Shown: positions 8,372 to 16,829 of the stretch, in pieces
Layout of the letters: each line of letters begins with the position of its first letter
Numbering within the stretch: the stretch's first letter is position 1
Origin: an uncultured Oscillospiraceae bacterium
GTDB taxonomy: Bacteria > Bacillota > Clostridia > Oscillospirales > Ruminococcaceae
Reading direction: 5' to 3'
DNA: 64,000 nucleotides
NCBI GenBank assembly: GCA_910587135.1
Contig: CAJULF010000004.1
Coordinates: 28,606 to 92,605 of the forward strand
The notes under the pieces: generated by a model
What the model was told of the DNA's origin: nothing
Seen by the model: the letters and a program-made list of their open reading frames with translations, nothing else
Database searches by the model: none
Position numbers and translations under genes: made by a program

Positions 8372-9586
8372 ATGGATGTTTATATGGCGCGTCAGCCTAT
8401 TTTCGGAGAGGATGACAAGGTGTATGCCTATGAGCTTCTTTACAGGAGCAACGCCAAGGATAACTGCTATACGGGCGTAAGCGGCGATGAATCGACCGCC
8501 GACGTGGTCACCAATGCCTTTTTCGGACTTGATGTACGCAATATAATCGGAAATGCCCGCGCGTTTATAAATTTTACCGGAAATCTGCTTAAACACGGAG
8601 TTCCTCATATGATATCACCCGATATTCTGGTGGTTGAGGTGCTTGAAAATCAAATGATGGATGAGGATATCCTGAACGCCTGTCAGGAGCTTAAGGAACG
8701 CGGATATATGATCGCGCTGGACGATTTTGAATACGAAAACGCTTACAGCGAGCTGTTTCAGATGGGAGACCTTGTAAAGATAGATTTCAGAACGTCGCAG
8801 AAATCAATAGAGGAGACAGCTTATATCTGCCGCTACTGCAACAAGCTGATGCTTGCTGAGAAAATTGAGAACCGCGAGGAGTATGAGTACGCCAAGCGGT
8901 TGGGCTGCACCTTTACCCAAGGTTATTTTTTCGCGAAACCGACGATAATGTCGCGCACCAGTATTCAGCCGCTGCCAATAAATTTTATGCAGGTGATGCA
9001 GCTTGTGTCGCAGCCCGAACCGGAAATCGCGGAAATAGTGGAGGTCATCTCACGGGATACCGCCATGTGTCAGCGTCTGCTCAGACTTATCAATTCGGTG
9101 TACTTCGGTGTCAGAAACAGGGTCAGCTCCATAAGTCAGGCGCTGGTTATACTTGGGCTTGATTACCTGCGCGAGTGGGTCTATCTGATGGGAATGCAGC
9201 GAATAACGCAGAACGACAATGTTGAGATTATGCGGCTGTCGGTGCTTACGGCGAAATTTTGCCGTGCACTGTCGCAGCTAATCCCATCGGTTGAGTCGGA
9301 GGGAGAAGCCTTTTATTTAATGGGTCTGCTGTCGATGATCACATACAGCGGCGAAAAGGAGCTTGAGCAGACGCTTGAGGAATTCCCGCTGACAGAGGAG
9401 ATCAAAAACGGACTTATGCGCAAGGGCGGCGTTTACAGCGACGTGTTCGAGATGGCTTACAATTATGAAAAGGGAAACTGGGATATAGTGGATAAATTTG
9501 CCGAGAAATACGGTCTTAACGGTGAGAAGATATCCGATGTTTTCGTGGAATGTGTAAAAGACGCGGAGCGGATAAAAATGCTTTAG
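8372..9586 (+). CDS. EAL-HDOD signalling protein with degenerate EAL
   Basis: Two-domain protein of 404 residues of the YuxH/CdgJ type. Residues 1-195 are an EAL fold like cyclic-di-GMP phosphodiesterases, but the catalytic EAL signature reads ELL (residues 21-23 in YELLYRS) and the later DDFG motif reads DDFE, so it is probably not a phosphodiesterase. Residues 200-400 form an HDOD domain (LVSQPEPEIAEIVEVISRD, CQRLLRLINSVYFG), a protein-interaction fold without the HD metal site. Relatives influence motility, which suits its place beside the flagellar run. It has its own sigma-A promoter and is followed after 15 bases by the DUF1266 gene. Target unknown. Confidence 0.85.
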   Translation: MDVYMARQPIFGEDDKVYAYELLYRSNAKDNCYTGVSGDESTADVVTNAFFGLDVRNIIGNARAFINFTGNLLKHGVPHMISPDILVVEVLENQMMDEDILNACQELKERGYMIALDDFEYENAYSELFQMGDLVKIDFRTSQKSIEETAYICRYCNKLMLAEKIENREEYEYAKRLGCTFTQGYFFAKPTIMSRTSIQPLPINFMQVMQLVSQPEPEIAEIVEVISRDTAMCQRLLRLINSVYFGVRNRVSSISQALVILGLDYLREWVYLMGMQRITQNDNVEIMRLSVLTAKFCRALSQLIPSVESEGEAFYLMGLLSMITYSGEKELEQTLEEFPLTEEIKNGLMRKGGVYSDVFEMAYNYEKGNWDIVDKFAEKYGLNGEKISDVFVECVKDAERIKML

Positions 9587-9601
9587 GCGGGGAGGCGTAA
9601 G

Positions 9602-10315
9602 ATGGGACTTTTCGATATGCTGACTAATTTGTTTAACAGTGAGGAATACAAGAAAAATCCGGTTTCACAGAATTTGACTGATGGGCAGCTTGCCGCAATA
9701 AATATAGGGGCGATAAACGCGGAGCAGACAGGGTATTTTTGTGACAGCATGAAAACGGGAGCTGATATTTCAGAAATCAAAGAAAATCCGGAAAATTATT
9801 GTGGCATAACAGATAGCTTTTCGGCAGTCGATACCTTGGATTGGCTCTTGGAGAAAGGGCACAGGGTGTATTTTGACATCATAAAGGGTTTGGTTTCCGG
9901 TAAAGCAACGGGCATTGACGGCAGCGTGCCTGAGTCACGGGAAAAGGAGCGGATCAACGAATATATTTCCAATCTGGAAGATACCCTGGACGAGCTTGTT
10001 GAAGAGAATTTTTTAAGTCAAAAGAGCGCTCTGGCGAATTGTTCAATTGCCGCTTGGGATATGGGACGTATGGTTACGGTAGCCCGCTGCTGCTGTGAAG
10101 CGGGATATATATCCGAGGAAAACGCTTGGAGCTACATAAATAATGCGCATATTGCGAGCAATAAGCAATATGGTTCATGGAAGGAATTTGCCTGCGGTTA
10201 TATTATCGGCAGGGCAATGTGGTCGGGAAGCAATATGTCGCTCAACGGCATCATGGCTATTGCAGAGGGGCTTTTACAAGATGATGAAAGCCCGTGGATG
10301 CAAATTGAATTCTGA
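9602..10315 (+). CDS. DUF1266 domain protein
   Basis: Protein of 237 residues with a DUF1266-type C-terminal half. The family pattern is visible around residues 140-215: AAWDMGRMVTVARCCCEAGYI, then EENAWSYINNA, then SWKEFACGYIIGRAMWSG. The function of this family is not known. No signal peptide or membrane segment. It starts 15 bases after the EAL-HDOD stop, behind GGGGAGG, so it is co-transcribed. Three adjacent cysteines (CCC) lie near residue 162. Not recognised beyond the domain level. Confidence 0.7.
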   Translation: MGLFDMLTNLFNSEEYKKNPVSQNLTDGQLAAINIGAINAEQTGYFCDSMKTGADISEIKENPENYCGITDSFSAVDTLDWLLEKGHRVYFDIIKGLVSGKATGIDGSVPESREKERINEYISNLEDTLDELVEENFLSQKSALANCSIAAWDMGRMVTVARCCCEAGYISEENAWSYINNAHIASNKQYGSWKEFACGYIIGRAMWSGSNMSLNGIMAIAEGLLQDDESPWMQIEF

Positions 10316-10341
10316 TATTGTCTTTGGTTCAGTGAGAGGTA

Positions 10342-11439
10342 ATGATGGGATTTTTTATTGATGATATCCAAAGCGGTCTGTGGGACTATCTGAAGCAGAC
10401 CAAAAAGAAAATCGTATTATACGGAATGGGTGACGGTGCCGAGAAGATAAAGTCCGTTTTGGACGAAATCGGCGCGGAGGTCGCGGATGTTATGGCAAGC
10501 GACGGATTTGTGCGTGGGCACAGCTTTCTCGGCTTCCGCGTGAAAAATCTCTCCGAGATAGAGGAGCTTTACGGCGATGACTTTCTGATACTGCTGTGTT
10601 TCGGAACTCAGCTGCCCGACGTGCTGGAGCAGATATACGATATAGCTCAGCGGCATGAGCTTTACGCTCCAAACGTTCCCGTTGTGGGCGAGGGATTGTT
10701 TACCCCCGAATACGCGAGAGAGCACAAAAGCGAGTTTAAGCAGGTGTACGGACTTCTTGAGGACGAGCAGTCAAGAAAAGTGTTCGAGTCGGTGATACGA
10801 TATAAAATAAGCGGCAGGCTTGATTATCTGCGCGGCTGCGAAACTCCGTCCGAGGAGAAATTCGAGCTGTTGGGGATAGGCGTGGAGGAGATTTACGCCG
10901 ACCTTGGCGCTTATAACGGGGATACACTGGTGGAGTTCCTAAACGAAACCTCGATGCAGTTCAAAAAGATGTACGCGATGGAGCCGGACATGAAAAACTA
11001 TCATAAGCTGAAAAGAAGGCTTTACATGATAGGCTCTGCAATGCTGGAGGCGTACAATGTGGGCGCATGGAACGAGGACACGTCGATGATGTTCAGCCTC
11101 AGGGCGGGCAGAAGCTCGCGGGCTGTTCCGGAGGCGGGTTCGGACTACAATCCCGCGAGGTTCCGCGAGATAAAGATGATGAAGCTTGACACGATGCTTT
11201 GCGGTGGGGACGCTACCTATATCAAATATGATGTTGAGGGCAGCGAGATACAGGCTGTTGAGGGCAGCAGGGAAACGATCGCCCGCTGCCATCCCAAACT
11301 GAATGTGGCGCTGTATCACCGAAACGAGGATATGTTCGCGATTCCGCTGAAAATTTACGAAATGAACAAAAAATATCGTATGTTTATGCGTCATCATCCG
11401 TATGTGCCCGACTGGGACACTAATTTATATTGTCTTTAA
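10342..11439 (+). CDS. FkbM-family methyltransferase
   Basis: Protein of 365 residues. The first 110 residues resemble a nucleotide-binding Rossmann segment (KKKIVLYGMGDGAEKI) as in sugar-modifying enzymes, and residues about 185-340 form an S-adenosylmethionine-dependent FkbM methyltransferase (YADLGAYNGDTLVEFL, AMEPDMKNYHKLKRRL, TYIKYDVEGSEIQAVEG, LNVALYHRNEDMFAIPLKI). FkbM enzymes methylate hydroxyls of sugars and natural products; in some clostridia they act on flagellin glycans. The substrate here cannot be read from the sequence. Two ATG codons stand in tandem at 10342; the second has the better spacing from GAGAGG. Confidence 0.85.
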   Translation: MMGFFIDDIQSGLWDYLKQTKKKIVLYGMGDGAEKIKSVLDEIGAEVADVMASDGFVRGHSFLGFRVKNLSEIEELYGDDFLILLCFGTQLPDVLEQIYDIAQRHELYAPNVPVVGEGLFTPEYAREHKSEFKQVYGLLEDEQSRKVFESVIRYKISGRLDYLRGCETPSEEKFELLGIGVEEIYADLGAYNGDTLVEFLNETSMQFKKMYAMEPDMKNYHKLKRRLYMIGSAMLEAYNVGAWNEDTSMMFSLRAGRSSRAVPEAGSDYNPARFREIKMMKLDTMLCGGDATYIKYDVEGSEIQAVEGSRETIARCHPKLNVALYHRNEDMFAIPLKIYEMNKKYRMFMRHHPYVPDWDTNLYCL

Positions 11440-11481
11440 AGAAAGGAGCGGCGAAGCAACGCCGCGCCGAAGGGGGATATT

Positions 11482-12261
11482 ATGAGATTAGTTATAGGAA
11501 TAATTTTGGTCGTACTGCTTGCTGCGGCACTGGTGGGATATCTGATACTGGTGCTGAACACCGAGCAGATGATATACTGCGGTGACATCTCAAGTCAGGA
11601 TTCGTCCCGCAATTACATAACGCGGATATATACCACCGACCTTAGCGCCGATGAGGTGTTAGGTGAGATAGTGACGACCATGAGCAGCACCGTTGAGGAC
11701 AGCGTTCCCGTGGACGAGCTGACGCGGATACTCGCAACATATCAGGACATAATATACGCGCCTGTGTTCGCGCTTGACCTGCAGCAGATAGACGAATCCA
11801 CCTATGTGCTTACGGGCAGTGTGTATAACGGGCTCAAGGACAACGGCGAGCCTGCGGAAACGGAATATGTTTACAGGAATATGGGGCTTGCGGCGGGTAT
11901 TACCAACGGAGCTGTTGTAGCGGCTCAGAATGTTTATCCGCTTGTTGAGAGCAAGAACGGAGAGATCGAGTTCCAGACACGAAGAGAGGTTGTTGACCCG
12001 ATAATTACCGATAACGGAACGGGCGCGGCATTCGCTTTCAAGGATTGTGACAGCTTCCGTCTTGTGTTCACCGAAACCGATGAGCTTACCGCATCGCTTT
12101 CGCTGGCATATACTTATGATGTGGTTGCGGTCAGCCCCTTTGATTTCACCTCGGTGGACGGCGGCGTTATGTATCTGACGGTTGAGATAGCGTATAACGA
12201 CGACGGAGTGCTGACACCGGTGTATACGCTGGAGCGCGGCACGGTACAAGTGGTGGGGTAG
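11482..12261 (+). CDS. Membrane-anchored protein of unknown function
   Basis: Protein of 259 residues. Residues 3-26 are one strongly hydrophobic helix (LVIGIILVVLLAAALVGYLI) with no cleavage site that I can recognise, so the protein is probably tethered with its C-terminal 230 residues outside. The soluble part is acidic and beta-rich, with no known motif. It is preceded by a small hairpin GGCG-AAGCAA-CGCC (about 11450-11464) and GAAGGGGG. It may be the last gene of the 8.3-12.3 kb transcript. I do not recognise the family. Confidence 0.7.
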   Translation: MRLVIGIILVVLLAAALVGYLILVLNTEQMIYCGDISSQDSSRNYITRIYTTDLSADEVLGEIVTTMSSTVEDSVPVDELTRILATYQDIIYAPVFALDLQQIDESTYVLTGSVYNGLKDNGEPAETEYVYRNMGLAAGITNGAVVAAQNVYPLVESKNGEIEFQTRREVVDPIITDNGTGAAFAFKDCDSFRLVFTETDELTASLSLAYTYDVVAVSPFDFTSVDGGVMYLTVEIAYNDDGVLTPVYTLERGTVQVVG

Positions 12262-12354
12262 ACCTATATTCTTTCATTATAGGCGATCGGAGGTTGTTCG
12301 TGTTCGGGCAGCCTCTGAAAGCTGTTGTGATATGTATTATATTAATTCCTCATT

Positions 12355-12424
12355 GAAAGTGTACACAAAAAATCTTCGCAAAAACCATATATCGGAGTAT
12401 TTGCTCGATTTTTTGTACACTTTC
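12355..12424. repeat. 70-base foldback in the gap before the radical SAM gene
   Basis: Arms GAAAGTGTACACAAAAAATC (12355-12374) and GATTTTTTGTACACTTTC (12407-12424) pair with a two-base bulge around a 32-base loop. The rest of the 456-base gap holds a weak hairpin CCTATA...TATAGG at 12264-12284, family 1 copy b, and no gene. Confidence 0.6.
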
Positions 12425-12471
12425 TAATGGGAATAAGTATTAGTTGTGCCGCCTTAAAATTCAATATTATA

Positions 12472-12664
12472 TCAGCTTGAAGAAAAAGTCTATTGGCAGC
12501 GAAATGTCGGCACATGAAATTTCAAAAAGTGTCAGAATTTGCGAAGCAAGTTCCGAACGGTTCCCGCAATCGCGCGGAGTGAGTGAAGTGAACGGCTCGT
12601 GCTTGCGGGAATTTGGAATTTTTTTTAATAATTAGCCTTAGGTCAACCTTTATATACACGCTGA
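12472..12664 (+). repeat. Family 1 intergenic repeat, copy b
   Basis: Complete plus-orientation copy: TCAGCTTGA start, AATGTCGGC...CATGAAATTTCAAAAAGT, first palindrome GAATTTGCGAAGCAAGTTC, second core with CCCGCAATCGCGCGG and its inverse, GGAATTTGGAATTTTTTT, then TTAGGTCAACCTTTATAT and the end ACACGCTGA. Confidence 0.85.
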
Positions 12665-12717
12665 TATTACGGCATTTTCATAGGCAGGCGGCGTAAATTA
12701 TTACATCGGGAGAGTAT

Positions 12718-13647
12718 ATGCGATGTGAATTATGCCCGCGCAGGTGCGGGGTCGACAGGGCGCGGGGCAACCGCGGATACTGCGGAATGAGCGATAATTT
12801 GACGGCGGCGCGCGCCGCGCTTCATTATTGGGAGGAGCCTTGTATTTCGGGAACCCGCGGAAGCGGAACGGTGTTTTTCTCGGGGTGCGTTATGAGATGT
12901 GCTTACTGCCAGAATTACTCGGTAAGCGGAGGATATGGCGAGGAGATAACCGTAAAGAGATTGTCGGAGATTTTTTTGGAGCTTGAGGAGCAGGGCGCGC
13001 ATAATATCAATCTTGTGAATCCCACTCATTTTGTGCCGCAGATAATCAAGGCGCTGGACATGACAAAGGAACGGCTAAGAATCCCCGTTGTATATAACAG
13101 CGGCGGTTATGAGCGGGTGGAAACGCTCAGAATGCTTGAGGGATACGTGGACGTTTATCTTCCCGATGTAAAGTATTATTCGGAGGAGATCGCCGTAAGG
13201 CTTTCCAACGCTCCGAATTATTTTGAAACGGCTGCGGCGGCGGTCGGGGAGATGGTAAGGCAGACGGGCGCTCCCGTTTTTGATGGATACGGCTCTGTCG
13301 GACAAGCCGAGCCGCTTCCCGACGCGGTGCTGCTGAAAGGAACTGTCGTGCGCCATCTGGTTCTGCCTACGCTTTACAGGGACAGCATGGAGGTTATAAG
13401 GCGCATTGGCGAGCGCTTCGGTGACAGGATACTGTTCAGCCTTATGAGCCAGTATACGCCATTTGGCAGAGTCAGGACCGACAGTGCTTTTGCAAAGCTG
13501 AACAGGCGCGTTACCACGTTTGAGTACCGAAAGGCGCTGGATGCCGTACTCGCGGCGGGACTGCGGGGTTATATGCAGGAGAAAAGCTCCGCGAAAGAGG
13601 AGTATACCCCCGAGTTTGATTTGAGCGGGTTACGGGCGGAAAAGTGA
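12718..13647 (+). CDS. Radical SAM protein, PflA-like (COG1313/PflX type)
   Basis: Protein of 309 residues. The radical SAM cluster motif CxxxCxxC is at C57, C61 and C64 (SGCVMRCAYCQN), which holds a 4Fe-4S cluster that cleaves S-adenosylmethionine. An extra N-terminal cysteine set, C3, C6, C10 and C22 (CELCPRRCG...GYCG), marks the PflX/COG1313 group, which resembles pyruvate formate-lyase activators but has no proven substrate. Other family stretches are HNINLVNPTHFVPQI and VYNSGGYE. Cytoplasmic. No glycyl radical enzyme is nearby, so the partner is unknown. It stands alone, with a promoter for the next gene following. Confidence 0.85.
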   Translation: MRCELCPRRCGVDRARGNRGYCGMSDNLTAARAALHYWEEPCISGTRGSGTVFFSGCVMRCAYCQNYSVSGGYGEEITVKRLSEIFLELEEQGAHNINLVNPTHFVPQIIKALDMTKERLRIPVVYNSGGYERVETLRMLEGYVDVYLPDVKYYSEEIAVRLSNAPNYFETAAAAVGEMVRQTGAPVFDGYGSVGQAEPLPDAVLLKGTVVRHLVLPTLYRDSMEVIRRIGERFGDRILFSLMSQYTPFGRVRTDSAFAKLNRRVTTFEYRKALDAVLAAGLRGYMQEKSSAKEEYTPEFDLSGLRAEK

Positions 13648-13667
13648 AATCTTTTCGCGCAAACCCC

Positions 13668-13696
13668 TTTACAAAAAGACGATTATGTATTACAAT
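13668..13696 (+). promoter_or_regulatory. Promoter of the SGNH hydrolase gene
   Basis: TTTACA (13668-13673), 17-base spacer, TACAAT (13691-13696). Confidence 0.7.
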
Positions 13697-13725
13697 ATTA
13701 TTATGCGGGATATCCGCGCAGTAAA

Positions 13726-13741
13726 TTAGAACAAGTTCTAA
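13726..13741. promoter_or_regulatory. Operator-like inverted repeat
   Basis: TTAGAAC-AA-GTTCTAA lies 30 bases downstream of the -10 box and 26 bases before the SGNH hydrolase start. It could bind a dimeric repressor. Inferred from symmetry only. Confidence 0.4.
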
Positions 13742-13767
13742 GAAAACGAAAAACGGAGCGGCTGATT

Positions 13768-14529
13768 ATGAAAAAATTTAATGAATTGAATCTGGGCGTG
13801 TCGGGCGACAGTATAACACAGGGCGAACAGTGGAGCTTTCATGTGTACAAAGCGCTGAATATGAAAAGTCACCACAATTCGGCGGTGGGAAGCTCGGTGT
13901 GGTATAAGAGAAGTGTGGAGTGCGGCGGCAGGGTACTCACCACACAGGAGTACGGTTCGCCCGATTTTGCGGGAATAAGCGCGGGCTGGGAGCCTACGGA
14001 GGATGCGGATGAGCTTCAAAAGCGCATGAATAACTGCGCGGTTGTACATATCAGGAAATTCCTCGCGGAGGTTGAAAGCGGAGAGTTCCCCGCGCCCGAT
14101 ATTTTTGTGTTCGCCTACGGAACAAACGACGCGGCGGAGTGCGTGGGCAGCGCGGAAGCGGCGCTTGAGGGAAAAAGCGCGGAGGACGCTGATCTTTTTA
14201 CGGAAGCGGGCGCAATGCGCTGGTGCATACAGACAATAATGGAGAAATTCCCCGAATGCCGTGTTTTCGTAATGACGCCTATTCAGTCGGGAAATCCCGC
14301 GCATAACGACAAAAACCGCGTTATAATAGAGAATATGAGTGCTGTCTGCCGTGAGCTTTCGGTTCAGATGATAGACTGCTACGGCGGCTGCGGTATATGC
14401 GAGAAATTCGAGACAAACGGCGGCGAGGGCAGATATCTGATTGACGGGCTGCACCCTAAGGCAAACGGGCAGCAGCTTCAGGGGAAATTTGTCGCCAAGG
14501 AGATTTATAATAATTATTTCAGCGTGTAA
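13768..14529 (+). CDS. SGNH/GDSL-type hydrolase, cytoplasmic
   Basis: Protein of 253 residues of the SGNH esterase/lipase superfamily. Block I GDSIT holds the likely nucleophile Ser15. Block III is GTND at residues 118-121, and block V DGLHP near residue 230 provides the Asp-His pair, so the triad is complete. There is no signal peptide, unlike many secreted carbohydrate esterases of this superfamily, so it acts inside the cell, perhaps on an acylated sugar. Preceded by its own promoter and a symmetric operator-like site. A large foldback follows the stop. The substrate cannot be told. Confidence 0.85.
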   Translation: MKKFNELNLGVSGDSITQGEQWSFHVYKALNMKSHHNSAVGSSVWYKRSVECGGRVLTTQEYGSPDFAGISAGWEPTEDADELQKRMNNCAVVHIRKFLAEVESGEFPAPDIFVFAYGTNDAAECVGSAEAALEGKSAEDADLFTEAGAMRWCIQTIMEKFPECRVFVMTPIQSGNPAHNDKNRVIIENMSAVCRELSVQMIDCYGGCGICEKFETNGGEGRYLIDGLHPKANGQQLQGKFVAKEIYNNYFSV

Positions 14530-14530
14530 G

Positions 14531-14689
14531 AGCCTGTTTAGTATCTCATCGCACGCATCTTGCTTGCTGATTTTCCGTCATACTTAAGCAAATTTTCTTG
14601 AAATACATACAGTATTTCGGCGAAAATTTGCCGTCGTCTGACGAAAAATTCGCTGCGCAATCTGCGCACGCCGAGATACTAAACAGGCT
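14531..14689. repeat. Nested foldback (MITE-like), distinct from family 1
   Basis: Perfect 17-base terminal inverted repeats AGCCTGTTTAGTATCTC (14531-14547) and the complement at 14673-14689. Inside is a second stem: GCAAATTTTC-TT-GAAATAC, five-base loop, GTATTTC-GGC-GAAAATTTGC. It directly follows the stop codon of the SGNH gene and may serve as its terminator. The left end reappears in degraded form at 19592. Confidence 0.75.
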
Positions 14690-14857
14690 ATAAAAAGGCT
14701 AAAATGCTGCACAATGTCGGCGCATCAAATTTCAAAAAGTTCAAATTTGCCATTTGGCAATTTGCACGATTTTCGTCGGACATGCGGAGTATGACCGGCG
14801 TAAATTTTGAAATTTTTAAAATAATCCCCATTAGGTCAACCTTTATATTCAAGCTGA
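14689..14857 (+). repeat. Family 1 intergenic repeat, copy c
   Basis: Plus orientation. It holds CACAATGTCGGCGCAT, AAATTTCAAAAAGT, the palindrome CAAATTTGCCATTTGGCAA, a short core with CGTCGGACATGCGG, TTTTGAAATTTTT, TTAGGTCAACC and the end TTCAAGCTGA. It joins directly onto the foldback to its left. Confidence 0.8.
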
Positions 14858-14912
14858 ATATTATTTTATCTACTCGCGCAGAGCAGTATGTGTGATATGA
14901 AAGAGGAATAAA

Positions 14913-15848
14913 ATGGAATTTCCCTATGAGATACGGGAGTATGTGGAGGAGCTTGCGGCAAAGCGTGACGGGCTGCCGAGGGCTGCGGAGCTTCTGTCGG
15001 AGCGCTACCGCGGCGAAAGCGGCGGCGGAAAGCCGCTTCTAAACGGAAGTCTTGATGTTCTTGCTTATGCGGCTGTGCGTATGCCCGCTACCTTCGGGGC
15101 GGCGGCGAAGGCTCTGGAGCTGACGTTGAGCCATTTTACGGGAGATATAGCTTCGGTGCTCGACGTTGGCGCGGGAACGGGTGCGGCGAGCCTTGCGGCA
15201 TATTTTCTGACGGGCTGCGGCGATATAACCTGCGTGGAGCGCGAGCAGGGTATGATAGACCTCGGCACGGAGGTTTCAAAGCGCTGCGGCGCGGATTTCC
15301 GCTGGATAAAGCGCGATGTCGGGAGCGGCTTGAAGCGGCGCGCGGATCTGGTGGTATCGGCATACTGCCTTAACGAGATGACGGCAGCGGGACGGCGCGC
15401 CGCGTTGGAAGAACTGTGGCGGGCGGCAGATAAGCTGCTTGTCATAATTGAGCCGGGTACGCCCGCGGGCTTTTCGCAGCTGAAACAGGCAAGAGAGCTG
15501 TTAACAGAGCTTGGCGGAAATATAGCTGCGCCCTGCCCGCAAATCATCGGATGTCCGCTAACGGAGGGTGACTGGTGTCATTTTACCGCACGGATAGCCC
15601 GCGGCAGACTGCACAAGCGGCTTAAGGGCGGGGAAGCTCCCTATGAGGATGAAAAATTCGGTTTTATTGCGTTTTCCCGTGAGCAGTGCAGTCCGTGTGA
15701 GGCACGGATATTGCGCCATCCAAAAGTGGAGAGCGGTAAGATAACGCTTAAGCTGTGCACCGCGCAGGGTATCGAGGAGCGTGTTGTCACTAAAAAAAGC
15801 CCGCGGTTTAAAGCCGCGCGGAAATCCTCAAGCGGAGAAGCCTTTTGA
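14913..15848 (+). CDS. Rsm22-like methyltransferase of the small ribosomal subunit
   Basis: Protein of 311 residues of the Rsm22 family (methyltransferase-like, associated with small ribosomal subunit assembly). The SAM-binding motif SVLDVGAGTGAASLAAY is near residues 80-97, and a second motif DLVVSAYCLNEM follows. The C-terminal half has the family cysteine/histidine pattern CPQIIGCPLTEGDWCHF, then RLHKRLKGGEAPYEDEKFGF; related proteins bind an Fe-S cluster there. Cytoplasmic. It starts behind AGAGGAA and precedes the phosphopantetheinyl transferase by 29 bases, so the two are probably one transcript. Function is assigned by family only. Confidence 0.8.
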   Translation: MEFPYEIREYVEELAAKRDGLPRAAELLSERYRGESGGGKPLLNGSLDVLAYAAVRMPATFGAAAKALELTLSHFTGDIASVLDVGAGTGAASLAAYFLTGCGDITCVEREQGMIDLGTEVSKRCGADFRWIKRDVGSGLKRRADLVVSAYCLNEMTAAGRRAALEELWRAADKLLVIIEPGTPAGFSQLKQARELLTELGGNIAAPCPQIIGCPLTEGDWCHFTARIARGRLHKRLKGGEAPYEDEKFGFIAFSREQCSPCEARILRHPKVESGKITLKLCTAQGIEERVVTKKSPRFKAARKSSSGEAF

Positions 15849-15877
15849 CAGCCGCGCGGCGGGAATTACGGTGAGGT

Positions 15878-16483
15878 ATGATGGAAATTTATTTTTTGGA
15901 AACGTGCGGGCTTCGTTTCTCTGATGTGGAGCATTATCTGCCGAAAGTTACGGAGAGCCGCCGCAGAAGCGTGCTGCGTAAGCGGGACGAGTCGGCGAAG
16001 GTGGAGTCGCTGATGGCGGAAGTGTTGGTTCTGTGGGGGATAAGGCAGCGGACGGGGCTGTCTCCGCGTGAGGTGGAATTTTCACGAGGTGCGCACGGAA
16101 AGCCCTATATAACGGGAAGCGATCTGTATTTTTCGCTGTCGCATACTAAAGGCGCGGTATGCGCTGCGTTCTCCGGCGAGGAAGTCGGCGTTGATATCGA
16201 GCGAAGGGACAGACAAGTAAGCGAGGCAGTGAAGACCCGAGTTCTGAGCGATAGAGAATTTTTCGTATGCTCGGACGGAGAGGATTTCATAAAGGCGTGG
16301 GTGCGCAAGGAGGCGTTCCTGAAGCGGCTGGGTGTAGGCATTACCCGTGATCTGCGCAATGTTGATACGCTTATGTTGCCCGATACCGCCGTCTATTCTC
16401 ACGGCGATTATATTATAGGGGCTTCGGGCAGCGGCGCGGAGTCTGCGAAAATATTGAGCCGCGGGATAAGCCGTGAAATATAA
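15878..16483 (+). CDS. 4'-phosphopantetheinyl transferase, Sfp type
   Basis: Protein of 201 residues that transfers phosphopantetheine from coenzyme A to carrier proteins. Motifs are in order: HGKPY (73-77), SLSHT (86-90), GVDIE (104-108, Mg-binding Asp and Glu) and WVRKEAFLK (141-149). It is somewhat shorter than Sfp (about 224). No polyketide, peptide or fatty acid synthase gene is nearby, so it may be the general activator of acyl carrier protein or serve a distant cluster. Starts ATGATG; the second methionine also fits. Confidence 0.88.
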   Translation: MMEIYFLETCGLRFSDVEHYLPKVTESRRRSVLRKRDESAKVESLMAEVLVLWGIRQRTGLSPREVEFSRGAHGKPYITGSDLYFSLSHTKGAVCAAFSGEEVGVDIERRDRQVSEAVKTRVLSDREFFVCSDGEDFIKAWVRKEAFLKRLGVGITRDLRNVDTLMLPDTAVYSHGDYIIGASGSGAESAKILSRGISREI

Positions 16484-16490
16484 GGAGTTC

Positions 16491-16516
16491 GGGAACGGTT
16501 TCGTATAACTGTTCCC
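16491..16516 (+). terminator. Hairpin after the phosphopantetheinyl transferase gene
   Basis: GGGAACGGTT...AACTGTTCCC. A near-identical hairpin recurs at 16785-16812, with two family 1 elements between them. Confidence 0.6.
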
Positions 16517-16527
16517 GCGGTTTGTAA

Positions 16528-16612
16528 AAGGTTTAATTGCAGCGCAATGTTATTGTATGAAATTTTGAAATATTTTAATAATCCGATTTAGGTCAACCTT
16601 AATATATCAGAT
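16528..16612 (+). repeat. Family 1 repeat, copy d, core deleted
   Basis: Only 85 bases: the AGCGCAATGT block, ATGAAATTTTGAAATATTTT with the palindromic cores missing, then TTTAGGTCAACCTTAATATA. A possible solo form produced by deletion between the AAATTT arms. It shares its right end with copy e. Confidence 0.7.
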
Positions 16613-16775
16613 TGTATAAAAAGTTGATGCAACACAACGTTGACACAGGAAATTTTTCGCGAGAGCCTAAGTGCATAACACGAAGCGAAGCGGAGTGTTG
16701 CGTACTTAGGCGGGTCGCGGAAAATTTCAAATTTAAATAAATTCGCCCTATGTCAACATTTATATTCAGCCTGAC
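16607..16775 (+). repeat. Family 1 repeat, copy e
   Basis: Starts CAGATTGTATAAAAAG, then AGGAAATTTTTCGCGAG, a palindrome around GCCTAAGTGCATAACACG...GTGTTGCGTACTTAGGC, GCGGAAAATTTCAAATTT, TATGTCAACATTTATATTC and the end AGCCTGA. It is more diverged than the other copies. Confidence 0.7.
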
Positions 16776-16784
16776 ATATGCTTC

Positions 16785-16812
16785 GGGAACAGTTCAGCAG
16801 GGAACTGTTCCC
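16785..16812 (+). terminator. Second GGGAACAGTTC hairpin
   Basis: GGGAACAGTTC-AGCAGG-GAACTGTTCCC, a perfect 11-base stem ending 18 bases before the -35 box of the B12 operon. It shields that operon from upstream transcription or is a duplicated terminator. Confidence 0.55.
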
Positions 16813-16829
16813 GATATTGCTTTCGTGGG

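Noticed and set aside
10342..11439. Assignment of the FkbM enzyme as a flagellin methyltransferase
   Set aside because: Nearness to flagellar genes is the only support; flagellin and a glycosyltransferase are not in the window, so it is left as unknown substrate.
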